Positions 35,775-43,930 of a stretch of 64,000 bases of DNA are shown here, in pieces. Position 1 is the stretch's first letter; each line of letters starts with the position of its first letter. A program made the position numbers and the translations under genes. A model generated the notes under the pieces. The model was not told the origin of the DNA. It ran no database searches and saw only the letters and a program-made list of their open reading frames with translations. Source of the DNA: Litorivita sp040371945 (GTDB taxonomy: Bacteria; Pseudomonadota; Alphaproteobacteria; Rhodobacterales; Rhodobacteraceae); NCBI RefSeq assembly GCF_040371945.1, contig NZ_BAABWS010000001.1, positions 186,001-250,000 on the forward strand, in the 5' to 3' direction.

Positions 35775-36395
35775 TTATCGTTCTTTTTTAAGACCTTCGC
35801 CCGCCAACACGCGGTCGATCGCGGCGCTGGCCCGCTGCAGCGGCATGGTGCTGCGATGGGCGCGGGCGAGGGTGACGCTGCCCTCCAGAGCGGCAAGGAT
35901 CAGCGACGCCATCTCATTGGCGCGCAGCGCTGCCATCCCCTCATCGCGCAGCAAATCGGCCATCGCCATGGTGATACGCGTATAGGCGCGGTCCAAGACA
36001 TCAGCCAATTCCGGCTCTTCGGTCATTGCCCCTTGGGCCAGCATCGCCAACATCGCGCCTTGCGAAAAATCCTCGGCGGCCAACCAGCTTCCGGTGCCGT
36101 GGAACAGCCGCGCGATGAACACGCGCGCGGCGAGGTCCTTCTCCTTGGCGCGTTTGAACGGGCGCAGGATCGATTCCGTCAACCAATCGATCGCCGCGCG
36201 GCCAAGGTCCTTCTTGCCGCCTGGAAAATGGTGGTAAAGCGAGCCTTTGGGCGCTTTGGCCTCGGCCAGAATTTGCGCCAAACCGACGGCGTGATAGCCG
36301 CGTTGTTGAAACAGGGTCACCGCCGCGCGCAGCAATCGCGTGCGCGTATCGGCGGGCGGCGCATGAGGCGCGGCGGAGGCGGAGTGTTCAATCAT
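35775..36395 (-). CDS. TetR/AcrR-family transcriptional regulator
   Basis: A 206-residue dimeric repressor. The DNA-binding domain covers about 15-65 (RTRLLRAAVTLFQQRGYHAVGLAQILAEA with the recognition helix APKGSLYHHFPGGK). The C-terminal ligand domain resembles the LmrA/YxaF-like group (AEDFSQGAMLAMLA). The ligand is unknown. It is the second gene of an operon with a hotdog thioesterase (8-bp overlap), controlled from a TAGACC-N4-GGTCTA dyad; autorepression is the natural model. Confidence 0.88.
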   Translation of the reverse strand: MIEHSASAAPHAPPADTRTRLLRAAVTLFQQRGYHAVGLAQILAEAKAPKGSLYHHFPGGKKDLGRAAIDWLTESILRPFKRAKEKDLAARVFIARLFHGTGSWLAAEDFSQGAMLAMLAQGAMTEEPELADVLDRAYTRITMAMADLLRDEGMAALRANEMASLILAALEGSVTLARAHRSTMPLQRASAAIDRVLAGEGLKKER

Positions 36396-36831
36396 CGGTC
36401 AATTTTTGCGGCAAAACCGCGATGGCGGCAAGTCCGGCGCCGACAAGTTTTTCCGCCCCCCCGCCATCAAGGGCGAAAACCTGTGCCTCGACGGTGATCT
36501 GGCTGCGTCCGCCGCGCAAAACCCGCGCATGGGCACGCAGCTTGTCCCCCACGGCAGGGGCGAGGAAATGGAACGAAAAATTCGAGGTCACCACATCATC
36601 GCCGCGCAAGGTGGCGGCGGCCCAAGCCGCAGCCGTATCGGCCATTGAGGAGACGACTCCGCCATGCACATAGCCGTGGTGCTGTTTGTGATCCTCGCGC
36701 AGGTCGACCTCCAATTCGACCTCGCCGCCGCCCGCAGCAATGCAATCAAGCCCGAACCATTGGTTAAACCCCTGGGCTTTCGACGCTTTTCTAAGTCGCG
36801 CCTCCATTGCAGGATCTGAATAATCGCGCAT
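36388..36831 (-). CDS. PaaI-type hotdog thioesterase
   Basis: A 147-residue hotdog-fold protein, probably an acyl-CoA thioesterase. HHGYVHGGVVSSMADTAA (51-68) contains the HGG loop (56-58) and the catalytic Asp65 seen in PaaI enzymes, which hydrolyse aryl- or acyl-CoA. ATG 36831 has AGGAGAG directly upstream; a GTG at 36846 is less likely. Co-operonic with the TetR gene, so its substrate or product may be the regulator's ligand. Confidence 0.82.
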   Translation of the reverse strand: MRDYSDPAMEARLRKASKAQGFNQWFGLDCIAAGGGEVELEVDLREDHKQHHGYVHGGVVSSMADTAAAWAAATLRGDDVVTSNFSFHFLAPAVGDKLRAHARVLRGGRSQITVEAQVFALDGGGAEKLVGAGLAAIAVLPQKLTDD

Positions 36832-36851
36832 TTTCTCTCTCCTCACGTCAC

Positions 36852-36867
36852 TAGACCAATCGGTCTA
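36852..36867 (-). promoter_or_regulatory. TetR operator TAGACC-N4-GGTCTA
   Basis: TAGACC-AATC-GGTCTA is a perfect dyad 21 bp upstream of the thioesterase ATG, the position expected for repressing the thioesterase-tetR operon. The same half-sites and spacing are known for the E. coli TetR-family repressor NemR. Copies lie at 35741-35756, 53613-53628 and, with one mismatch, 59066-59081. Confidence 0.75.
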
Positions 36868-36964
36868 ATGCTGCGCGCAGGCGGCTATTGCGTCAATCGC
36901 CAGGGCGATTTCCGTTACGTCACAGGGCGCGGCTCTGCCGCCAGAACCGGCCTGTCAAAAGCAT

Positions 36965-36993
36965 TTGCAGAGCCTCGCAGCTTCCCATATAGA
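36965..36993 (+). promoter_or_regulatory. tRNA-Arg promoter
   Basis: TTGCAG (36965-36970), 17-bp spacer, TATAGA (36988-36993), then 8 bp to the first base of the tRNA. Good spacing for a stable-RNA promoter. Confidence 0.6.
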
Positions 36994-37001
36994 GGCCGCA
37001 G

Positions 37002-37078
37002 GCACCCATAGCTCAGCTGGATAGAGCGCTGCCCTCCGAAGGCAGAGGCCTCAGGTTCGAATCCTGATGGGTGCGCCA
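37002..37078 (+). tRNA. tRNA-Arg(CCG)
   Basis: A 77-nt gene with acceptor GCACCCA/TGGGTGC, an encoded CCA, D arm AGCTCAGCTGGATAGAGC, and anticodon stem CTGCC/GGCAG around CTCCGAA, giving anticodon CCG that reads CGG. T arm AGGTTCGAATCCT. No integrase or attachment duplication is visible at its 3' end. Confidence 0.96.
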
Positions 37079-37085
37079 TTCAAAC

Positions 37086-37120
37086 AAAGGCCCGCTGCGG
37101 AAACGCTCGGGCCTTTATTT
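37086..37120 (+). terminator. Terminator of tRNA-Arg
   Basis: AAAGGCCCG (37086-37094) and CGGGCCTTT (37108-37116) form a perfect 9-bp stem with a 13-nt loop, followed by ATTT. It starts 8 bp after the tRNA CCA end. Confidence 0.88.
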
Positions 37121-37229
37121 GTTACGCGTAACAGATTGCGTGCGTATAGGTTGCTATCTGGCCCCACATGGCAAGGGTTTGGCCCTCGCGCGGACCAGCG
37201 GTCGGTGCGCGTCGCGGCCGCCCCAACGC

Positions 37230-38174
37230 CTAGTTGCGGCGCAAAAGCTCGCTGGGTTTGAGGCCGAATTTGGCGCGGAACATCGACGAGAAATGCGACG
37301 AGCTGTTGAAGCCGTTGGAAAAGGCCAGCTCGGTGAGGCTCATCTTGCGGTCGGCGCGCTCCAGCGCGGCATAGCAATTGTGCAGGCGCCGCATCCACAG
37401 ATATTCGGAGACGGTTTGATCCTCGCCCGCGAACAGCCCGTGCAGATAACGCAGCGAAATGCCGTTTTGCGCCGCGATCTGGCGCGGGCCGAGCAGGGGG
37501 TCATGGCAATGCGCGTCTATATAGGCCTTGATCGTGCGCAACCGCGTGGTTTGCAACGCGCGCTGCTCGCTCTCGCCCGCCTCATCAGGGGCGGCGCGCA
37601 GGGCCAGCGCCAGAAGGTTGAGAATATCGTCGCCCATCTCGTCGCGTTGGATCTGGCTCATATGGGCGCTCTCGCGCGCGGTGCTGAGCAGGAAATCTGC
37701 CAAAACCCGTCCCATGCCGGTGCCCGTGGCCACGGCGCGATTGACCGGAAGCGCCCCGTCGAGCCGCGCCTCAAGAGCGCTGCGCGAGATTTCGAGGAAG
37801 TTCGAACGGATCAGCCCCGTGCAATCAAGCTCGTAGGGTTCGGCGGCCGAATAGAGGCAGGCCATCGCGGGGCTGCTGGGGTATTCGGCGCCGTGCTGGC
37901 GCACGCCGAGCACGCCGTTATGGGGCAATTGAAAATAGTAACAATCCTTGTCGATATGGCACAGATGATGGCGCGTGCGCGAAATTTTTTGCCGTGCGCC
38001 CAAGGTTTCGGACAGGTTCACCGTGCCGAAACTGGCCTGTTTGATCGAGCCGATGTAATCCTCCGGCGCATCCAGCTTTGCATCCACATTGACGTAGTTG
38101 CCGCAAAGCGCCTCGATCCAACCTGCACCTCGCTTGGCACCGGCCAGCTGCGCCGTATCGAATAGAACCTCCAT
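37230..38174 (-). CDS. AraC-family regulator, divergent from the propeller ABC cassette
   Basis: A 314-residue regulator. The N-terminal part (to about 190) is an AraC-binding-like sensor domain; the C-terminal AraC HTH domain spans about 205-314 with ARQ..GISLRYLHGLFAGE as the first HTH, and MSLTELAFSNGFNSSSHFSSMFRAKFG as the second. ATG 38174 is fixed by GGAGGA immediately upstream; the longer frame to 38261 is probably not translated. Its divergent position, 274 bp from the ABC cassette, suggests it activates that cassette in response to the imported compound. Confidence 0.85.
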   Translation of the reverse strand: MEVLFDTAQLAGAKRGAGWIEALCGNYVNVDAKLDAPEDYIGSIKQASFGTVNLSETLGARQKISRTRHHLCHIDKDCYYFQLPHNGVLGVRQHGAEYPSSPAMACLYSAAEPYELDCTGLIRSNFLEISRSALEARLDGALPVNRAVATGTGMGRVLADFLLSTARESAHMSQIQRDEMGDDILNLLALALRAAPDEAGESEQRALQTTRLRTIKAYIDAHCHDPLLGPRQIAAQNGISLRYLHGLFAGEDQTVSEYLWMRRLHNCYAALERADRKMSLTELAFSNGFNSSSHFSSMFRAKFGLKPSELLRRN

Positions 38175-38448
38175 GGTTCCTCCCCCCATTTTTGGCCCAA
38201 AACGCCCGCATCTCTCCCCAGAGGCAGTCTGCGTTTCGGCCTGCAGAAAACTCTTCCACAAAACGGCCCGCCTTGGAAGCTTATTTTTAACGATAAATTA
38301 GCGGCGCTGCGCGCTCATGATAAACTTTTGCACTGTCACGCAAGACGGGCGCGGGCGAAATCCGCTCCCCTACACGCCAGCCACCGCTGCATGAGGCCGC
38401 CCGCACAAGAGCGGCCATGCACCGGCAGGCACGGGGGGAGACCGACTT

Positions 38449-39426
38449 ATGAAACGCCATGCGGGATGGTTCACGCAGGAGAAGATTGTATTTCTCATTG
38501 CTGTGGCTTTGTTTTTCATTTTTTCTATTGTGACCAACGGGTTCTTGACCTCGGATAATGTGCTGACATTGCTGCGCGGGGTGTCGACATTGGGGATTTT
38601 GGGGGTCGCCATGGCGATCGTCGTGATCGGTCGGGGCATCGATTTGGCGATTGTCACGGTGCTGGCCATGGCCTCGGCGTGGATGCTGCAATCGGTGGCC
38701 GACGGGGCGAGCCTTTACACCGGATTGATGATCGGGCTGGCCTGCGCGCTGACGGTGGGATTGCTCAGCGGCGTGATGGTCGCCTATGTGGAAATTCCCG
38801 CGCTTTTTGCCACTATGGCCATGGGGACGCTGGCCTACGGCGCGGTCAAGCTTGGGGTGATCAACCTCGAAGTGGTCTATATGCCGCCCGCCGCAGAGCC
38901 GCTGCGCTGGCTCGGAAGCGGGCGGGTGTTGGGCGTGCCGGTGCCGGTGATCGCCTTTGCCGTGGTCGCTATTTTGGGCCATCTGTTCTTGCGCAAAACG
39001 CGGCGCGGCTGGTTCATTTTCTCGATCGGCGACAACCCTGCGGCGGCGCGCATCACCGGCATTCCCGTGCGCCCGACGGTTGTCATGCAATATCTGATTT
39101 CCGCCTGCATCGGCTATGGCGCCGGATTGATCACCGCCGCCTCGGTGGCACAGATGAACACCCGCATGGCCCTGTCGAATATGGTCTATGACGTGATCCT
39201 CGTGGTGGTCATCGGCGGCATCGGCCTGTCGGGCGGGCGCGGCTCGATCCGCAATGTGGTCGTCGGCACGCTTTTGATCGGCATCTTGATCAACGGCATG
39301 ACCATTCTCGACGTCCAATACACCACCCAGAATATCGTCAAATCCGGCCTACTTTTGGCCGCGATTGTGATCGACAGCCTTTTGAACCCGCGCGACGAAC
39401 AAACCGCGCAGCAAGGCGATATCTGA
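38449..39426 (+). CDS. Ribose-type ABC transporter permease 1
   Basis: A 325-residue inner-membrane permease of the RbsC/BPD_transp_2 family, with about ten TM helices. GRGIDLAIVTVLAMAS (near 63-78) is the family motif around the conserved GIDL; GDNPAAARITGIPV and IGGIGLSGGRGSIRNVVVGTLLIG match the cytoplasmic loop and C-terminal signature. GGGGGAG precedes the start. It is the first gene of the cassette, which is unusual: the binding protein normally comes first. Confidence 0.92.
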   Translation: MKRHAGWFTQEKIVFLIAVALFFIFSIVTNGFLTSDNVLTLLRGVSTLGILGVAMAIVVIGRGIDLAIVTVLAMASAWMLQSVADGASLYTGLMIGLACALTVGLLSGVMVAYVEIPALFATMAMGTLAYGAVKLGVINLEVVYMPPAAEPLRWLGSGRVLGVPVPVIAFAVVAILGHLFLRKTRRGWFIFSIGDNPAAARITGIPVRPTVVMQYLISACIGYGAGLITAASVAQMNTRMALSNMVYDVILVVVIGGIGLSGGRGSIRNVVVGTLLIGILINGMTILDVQYTTQNIVKSGLLLAAIVIDSLLNPRDEQTAQQGDI

Positions 39427-39491
39427 GCGCGCCGCACAAGAGCGCGCCAATCAACCAACAGACGTTTTTACACCAGTGGAGGAGACCACCT

Positions 39492-40487
39492 ATGACACCT
39501 AAAGCATTGAAAACACTTGGCGCTGCGGCGCTTACCCTATTGCCCTTTGGCGCAGGCGCCCAAGGCATCGACGATCCGTCGCGCGCCGCCTATTTTGACG
39601 AATTCAAAGGCAAGACCATCGCCTTTGTGCCCGCCTCCATGGGCATTGATCTGACCGAAGGTTGGGCGAAAATGATGAAGCGCGAGGCCGACAAACTGGG
39701 GATGAATTTCATCATCCGCGACGCGCAATGGTCCTCTGATGTCGGCTCGCAGGCGATCACCTCGCTGATCGGCGAAAAGCCCGACGTGATGGTCGTGCAT
39801 AACCCCGATGTGCAATCCTATGCGCGGCTTTTGAAAAAGGCCGAAAAGGCCGGCATCAAGGTGCTACAGGTCAACATGAAATCCTCCTATGGCACCGATG
39901 CCTATGTCGGCGCGGATTGGGTCGGGATCGGCGAAGAGCAGGCCCGCGCCGCCGTGAGCCTGTGCGGTGAAGGCACATCGAAGAAAATCCAGATCGTCCA
40001 AGGCGTTCTGACCGCGGCGGCTTCGGCCTATACGATGAAGGGCGTCGAGAATGTGCTCTCGCAGCATCCCGAGATCGAAGTCGTCTCGAACCAAGCCGCC
40101 GATTGGGACGCGACCAAGGCGCGCAATGTGACCGCCACCGTCATCCAGCAGCACCCCGATCTGTGCGGCTCCATCGGCTTTTGGGACGTGATGGACACCG
40201 GCACGGCGGCCGCGCTCAAGGAAGCGGATAAAACCGATGTGCATCTGATCACATCAGGCGGCGGCGCGCAAATGGCCTGTGACAATATCGAAACCGGCCT
40301 GTTTGACGTGGTGATCTCCTATGACGTGCCGACCCAAGGCAATGATCTCAACACCATGATCCGCACCTTGATCCAGCAAAAAACACCCGCTGGCGAAACC
40401 AAAGTGGCGCTCTACAGCCCGACAAAGACGATCACCAAAGACACGATGAACGGCTCCTCCTGCTGGACCATCGACACTTTGCAGTAA
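39492..40487 (+). CDS. Periplasmic sugar-type ABC substrate-binding protein
   Basis: A 331-residue exported binding protein with a signal peptide of 23 residues (AGA|QG). It has the two-lobed RbsB/type I periplasmic-binding fold: KTIAFVPASMGIDLTEGWAKMMKREADKLG, then a helix/strand alternation with GEKPDVMVVHNPD and GSIGFWDVMDTGTAAALKEA. The Asp and Trp residues of the fold would line the site. Ligand unknown; the family binds pentoses, hexoses, inositols or autoinducer-2-like compounds. Cysteines C158, C223, C257 and C326 or so could form disulfides. GGAGGAG lies upstream of the ATG. Confidence 0.92.
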   Translation: MTPKALKTLGAAALTLLPFGAGAQGIDDPSRAAYFDEFKGKTIAFVPASMGIDLTEGWAKMMKREADKLGMNFIIRDAQWSSDVGSQAITSLIGEKPDVMVVHNPDVQSYARLLKKAEKAGIKVLQVNMKSSYGTDAYVGADWVGIGEEQARAAVSLCGEGTSKKIQIVQGVLTAAASAYTMKGVENVLSQHPEIEVVSNQAADWDATKARNVTATVIQQHPDLCGSIGFWDVMDTGTAAALKEADKTDVHLITSGGGAQMACDNIETGLFDVVISYDVPTQGNDLNTMIRTLIQQKTPAGETKVALYSPTKTITKDTMNGSSCWTIDTLQ

Positions 40488-40495
40488 TCGTCTTT

Positions 40496-40522
40496 GCCCT
40501 GCCGCGCATTTAGCGGCAGGGC
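40496..40522 (+). terminator. Intercistronic hairpin after the binding-protein gene
   Basis: GCCCTGCCGC (40496-40505), 7-nt loop, GCGGCAGGGC (40513-40522): a perfect 10-bp stem 8 bp after the stop, with no U tract. This fits a 3'-end stabiliser that raises binding-protein mRNA over the downstream genes, or a partial attenuator. Confidence 0.75.
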
Positions 40523-40598
40523 CTTAGGACGTTGCAGTGCGCGCCGCGCCCCCTTTGCGGCGCGCGCTGTCCCTGAACTCGAATTGCGGACGACATTC

Positions 40599-42722
40599 AT
40601 GAGCTTTTCCGAAGCCGCCACCAAGCTGCGCTATCGTTTGATCCCCGACCATCTGCTGGGCGAGGTCTTGACCAAACGCTGGTCCGACAACGCCATTCCG
40701 TTCTTTTTGCTGCTGATCCTGATCGCGGTTCTGGGGCAATTGGTTGCCAATTTTTATACCCCGCTGAACATCTCGGACACGGCGCGCCAATATGGAGAAT
40801 TCGGCCTTGTGACCATCGCGATGATGGTGGTTCTGGTCGGCGGCGGCATCGATTTGAGCGTCTCTTCAGTCTATGCATTGGCCAACCTGACGGCGCTGGC
40901 GCTTTTGGGGATCGCGGAATGGCCGCTTTGGGCGGTGGTGCCGACGGTGCTTTTGATCGGCGCCTCGGCGGGGCTCGTGAACGGCATATTGATCGGCTAT
41001 TTCAAGCTGCGCGCGTTTTTGACCACATTGGTGACGCTGATCATCCTGCGCTCGATTGTCGATCTGATGCTGCTCAAATATTCGGTCGCCATCGCAGGCA
41101 GCTTTATCGACAGCGACCCGTGGTATTTCATGGGCGAGGGCTCGGTCATGGGCCTTCCGGTCAGCTTCTTGATCCTCTCGCTCATCGCTTTGGCGCTGCA
41201 TATCGTCTTTACCCGTTTGCGCATCGGTTGGCGCATCATGGCGGTCGGCGGCTCGCGCCGCTCGGCCCATAACATGGGGCTGGCGGTGCCGCGCATCGTC
41301 TGTCTGACCTATGTGACCTCCGGTTTTCTGGCCGCGCTTGCGGGGCTTTTGTTCGCCTCGCGTCTGGGCGGGGCGGGGTCGGACACCGGCATGGGGCTGG
41401 AGATCATGGCCCTGACGGCGGCGGTTTTGGGCGGCAACTCCTTGGGCGGCGGGCGCGGCTCGATTGCAAAGGCTTTGATCGGCGGTCTGGCGGTTTTGCT
41501 TTTGGTCAACGGATTGGTGCGCATGGGCCTGCCTTCGGGCGCCTCTTCGGTGGGCTTGGGACTTGTGTTGCTTTTGGCCGTGGCCATCGACGTGCGCTGG
41601 GTCAAGAACCGGCACAAACTTCTGTCCTCGGTCTATGTGGCGCCGACCTATCTCAAACTGACCGAGCCGCCCGAAACCGACCGCGGCGCGGGCACGGCCT
41701 ATGCGCTCAACGATGCGCTGCGCGGGGTCGAGGCCATCGGGCTTGACGAGATTGAGGGGCCGGAGGATGTGATCCTTGACCGCAATGACCACCTTTATTG
41801 CGGCTCGCGCCATGGCGATATCGTGCGTTTCCTTGCGCCCGATTATGCCACACACGAGATTTTCGCCCATGTCGGCGGGCGCCCGCTCGGCATGGCCTTT
41901 GATGCCGATGACAACCTTGTGGTCTGTATCGGCGGCATGGGGCTTTACGCGGTCACGCCCGAGCGCGAGATCAAGAAGCTGACCGACGAGACGGGGCGCA
42001 CGCGCCTGTCGGTGATCGACGACAGCCGCCTCAAACTGGCCGATGACCTTGATATCGCGCCGGATGGCAAAATCTATTTCTCCGAGGCCACCGTGCGCTA
42101 CGAGATGGAGGAATGGCCCGTCGATAGCCTTGAAGGGCGCGGCAACGGGCGGATCATTTGCTATGATCCCAAAACCGACCAGACCCATACATTGATCCGC
42201 AACCGCATCTTCCCCAACGGGATCTGCATGGCCCATGACGGCAAGAGCTTCCTCTTTGCCGAAACATGGGCGGCGCGGGTGTCGCGCTATTGGCTGGAGG
42301 GGCCGAAGAAGGGACAGATCGAAGATGTGATCCCCAATCTTCCGGGCTTTCCGGACAATATCAACCGCGCCTCGGACGGCACCTATTGGTTGGCCCTCGC
42401 CGGCATCCGCACCCCGACGCAGGATCTGGCGATGCGTATGCCGTCGTTCCGCCGCCGTATGGCGCGCCGTGTGGCCGCCGATGAATGGCTTTTCCCCAAT
42501 ATCAACACCGGCTGCATCCTGCGCTTTGATGATGCGGGTAACATATTGGAATCGCTTTGGGATCAAGGAGGGCAGAGCCACCCGATGATCACCTCGATGC
42601 GCGAGCACAAGGGCTATCTCTACCTTGGCGGCATCACCAACAACCGCATTGGGCGGCTCAAATTGAAAGACGCCAATGCCAATTGGACCGGACCCGTATC
42701 CTATTGGGGAGACAAGTCATGA
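40599..42722 (+). CDS. ABC permease fused to an SMP-30/strictosidine-synthase-like propeller
   Basis: A 707-residue two-part protein. Residues 1-335 are a second RbsC-type permease: GGGIDLSVSSVYALANLTAL (81-100), GGSRRSAHNMGL (217-228), GGNSLGGGRGSIAKALIGG (278-296). A linker (336-375) leads to a six-bladed-propeller domain (about 375-705) with EGPEDVILDRNDHLYCGSR (386-404), GRPLGMAFDADDNLVVC (427-443), ADDLDIAPDGKIYFSEA (481-497), FPNGICM (538-544), FAETWAARVSRYWLEGPKKG (553-572) and PGFPDNI (582-588). The last motifs match strictosidine-synthase/APMAP-like proteins and SMP-30 gluconolactonases. There is no frameshift or internal start with a clear SD. In RbsC the C-terminus is cytoplasmic, so the propeller should act on incoming ligand. 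It overlaps the next gene by 4 bp. Confidence 0.9.
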   Translation: MSFSEAATKLRYRLIPDHLLGEVLTKRWSDNAIPFFLLLILIAVLGQLVANFYTPLNISDTARQYGEFGLVTIAMMVVLVGGGIDLSVSSVYALANLTALALLGIAEWPLWAVVPTVLLIGASAGLVNGILIGYFKLRAFLTTLVTLIILRSIVDLMLLKYSVAIAGSFIDSDPWYFMGEGSVMGLPVSFLILSLIALALHIVFTRLRIGWRIMAVGGSRRSAHNMGLAVPRIVCLTYVTSGFLAALAGLLFASRLGGAGSDTGMGLEIMALTAAVLGGNSLGGGRGSIAKALIGGLAVLLLVNGLVRMGLPSGASSVGLGLVLLLAVAIDVRWVKNRHKLLSSVYVAPTYLKLTEPPETDRGAGTAYALNDALRGVEAIGLDEIEGPEDVILDRNDHLYCGSRHGDIVRFLAPDYATHEIFAHVGGRPLGMAFDADDNLVVCIGGMGLYAVTPEREIKKLTDETGRTRLSVIDDSRLKLADDLDIAPDGKIYFSEATVRYEMEEWPVDSLEGRGNGRIICYDPKTDQTHTLIRNRIFPNGICMAHDGKSFLFAETWAARVSRYWLEGPKKGQIEDVIPNLPGFPDNINRASDGTYWLALAGIRTPTQDLAMRMPSFRRRMARRVAADEWLFPNINTGCILRFDDAGNILESLWDQGGQSHPMITSMREHKGYLYLGGITNNRIGRLKLKDANANWTGPVSYWGDKS

Positions 42723-43930
42723 GTTTTCTATCGCGCATGTTGGACGGCTTTTTCGGCCGCGGCAATCACGCCATCACCGTGCCCGCGCTTGACGGGGCCT
42801 TGCGGCCCAATATGGCGCTCGACCGCGCCGAGCGATTGGCCAGCGGCGAGAGGCTCGACAATATCTGCGCGCTTGGCGATGCGGTGTTCTATACCACTGG
42901 CGCGCAAATCCGCCGCCTTGGGACTAAGGATCCCATCGCCACGCTGGACGATGACGTGGCCTTTTTGGTCGCGCGTCCCAGCAACGAAGCGATGATCGCA
43001 GGTCTGGCGGACGGGACATTGCTGCAAATCGGGATCGACGCGATGCAGGTGCCTTTGCCGCCCATGCCCGATCACATCACATGCCCAACCGCCGCCGCGC
43101 TTGGCGAGGACAACCGGCTTTATGTCGCCAACGGGTCCAAAGATGTCACACTGGGCGAATGGCCGCGCGATCTGCTCGAAAAAGGTGCCAGCGGCTCGAT
43201 CTGGCGCATTGATCTGGACCAAGGCGCGGCGCAGCCGGTGGCGCAAGGCCTCGAATGGCCTGCGGGGATCGCGATGCGTGGCAAGGAGCTTTTGGTCTCC
43301 GAAAGCTGGCGCGCGCGGCTGGTGCGCATTGATGTCGAGGGCGGCAAACCGCGCGAGGTTTTGGGCAACCTTCCCGGATATCCGGGCCGGATCAGCGCGG
43401 GCGCGGACGGGCAGGCCTATGTCACGGTCTTCGCCCCGCGCAGCCAGTTGCTCGCCTTTGTTCTACGCGAAGATAAATACCGCCGCGCGATGATCGACGA
43501 GGTCGATCCGCAATATTGGATCGCGCCGAGCCTGCGCTCGGGCTCCACATTTCTGGAACCGCTGCAGGCCGGATCGGTCAAGCAATTGGGCGTTTTGAAA
43601 CCTTGGGCGCCGACGCGCTCTTTCGGGTTGATCATTGCGCTGGGGGCGGATGATTTGCCGCTCAAAAGCTACCACAGCCGCGCCGACGGGGCGATGCACG
43701 GGGTGACGTCCTGCTGCGAGACGGGGGCAGGGCTTTATTTCTCGGCCAAGGGCGACGGGCAATTGGGACGCCTGAGCCCCGCCGCCGTTCTGGCCCCCGA
43801 GAGCATGCCGGACGCAGCAACGGCGCCCGCCGCCGCGCCCAAGGCCAAAGCAGCGTCCAAAGCGAAACCGGCGGCAAAGCCCAAAGCCAAGCCCGCGCGC
43901 AAATCCTCCAAACAGGAGCCAAAAGCATGA
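42719..43930 (+). CDS. Soluble SMP-30/strictosidine-synthase-like protein with Ala/Lys tail
   Basis: A 403-residue cytoplasmic protein without a signal peptide. The propeller covers about 35-355: DNRLYVANGS (131-140), LEWPAGIAM (178-186), LLVSESWRARLVRIDVEG (191-208) and LPGYPGRISAGADGQAYVT (218-236) align with the propeller of the preceding fusion protein, so it is a paralogue. Several conserved acidic positions of the SMP-30 metal site are less clear than in the fusion. Residues 366-403 are a repetitive Ala/Lys/Pro tail (KAKAASKAKPAAKPKAKPA), disordered and basic, like a nucleic-acid or membrane-surface tether. Coupled to both neighbours (ATGA at each end). Lactonase or esterase activity is an inference. 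Confidence 0.78.
   Translation: MSFLSRMLDGFFGRGNHAITVPALDGALRPNMALDRAERLASGERLDNICALGDAVFYTTGAQIRRLGTKDPIATLDDDVAFLVARPSNEAMIAGLADGTLLQIGIDAMQVPLPPMPDHITCPTAAALGEDNRLYVANGSKDVTLGEWPRDLLEKGASGSIWRIDLDQGAAQPVAQGLEWPAGIAMRGKELLVSESWRARLVRIDVEGGKPREVLGNLPGYPGRISAGADGQAYVTVFAPRSQLLAFVLREDKYRRAMIDEVDPQYWIAPSLRSGSTFLEPLQAGSVKQLGVLKPWAPTRSFGLIIALGADDLPLKSYHSRADGAMHGVTSCCETGAGLYFSAKGDGQLGRLSPAAVLAPESMPDAATAPAAAPKAKAASKAKPAAKPKAKPARKSSKQEPKA

Noticed and set aside
37002..37229. Possible integration site at tRNA-Arg
   Set aside because: No integrase, no duplicated tRNA 3' end and no change in base composition were seen downstream.
37071..38165. 364-codon plus-strand ORF overlapping the tRNA-Arg end and antisense to the AraC gene
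   Set aside because: It begins inside the tRNA and runs through its terminator. The minus strand carries a clear AraC HTH.
40866..42608. 580-codon minus-strand ORF opposite the permease-propeller fusion
   Set aside because: Antisense shadow of a well-supported gene, with low-complexity basic composition.
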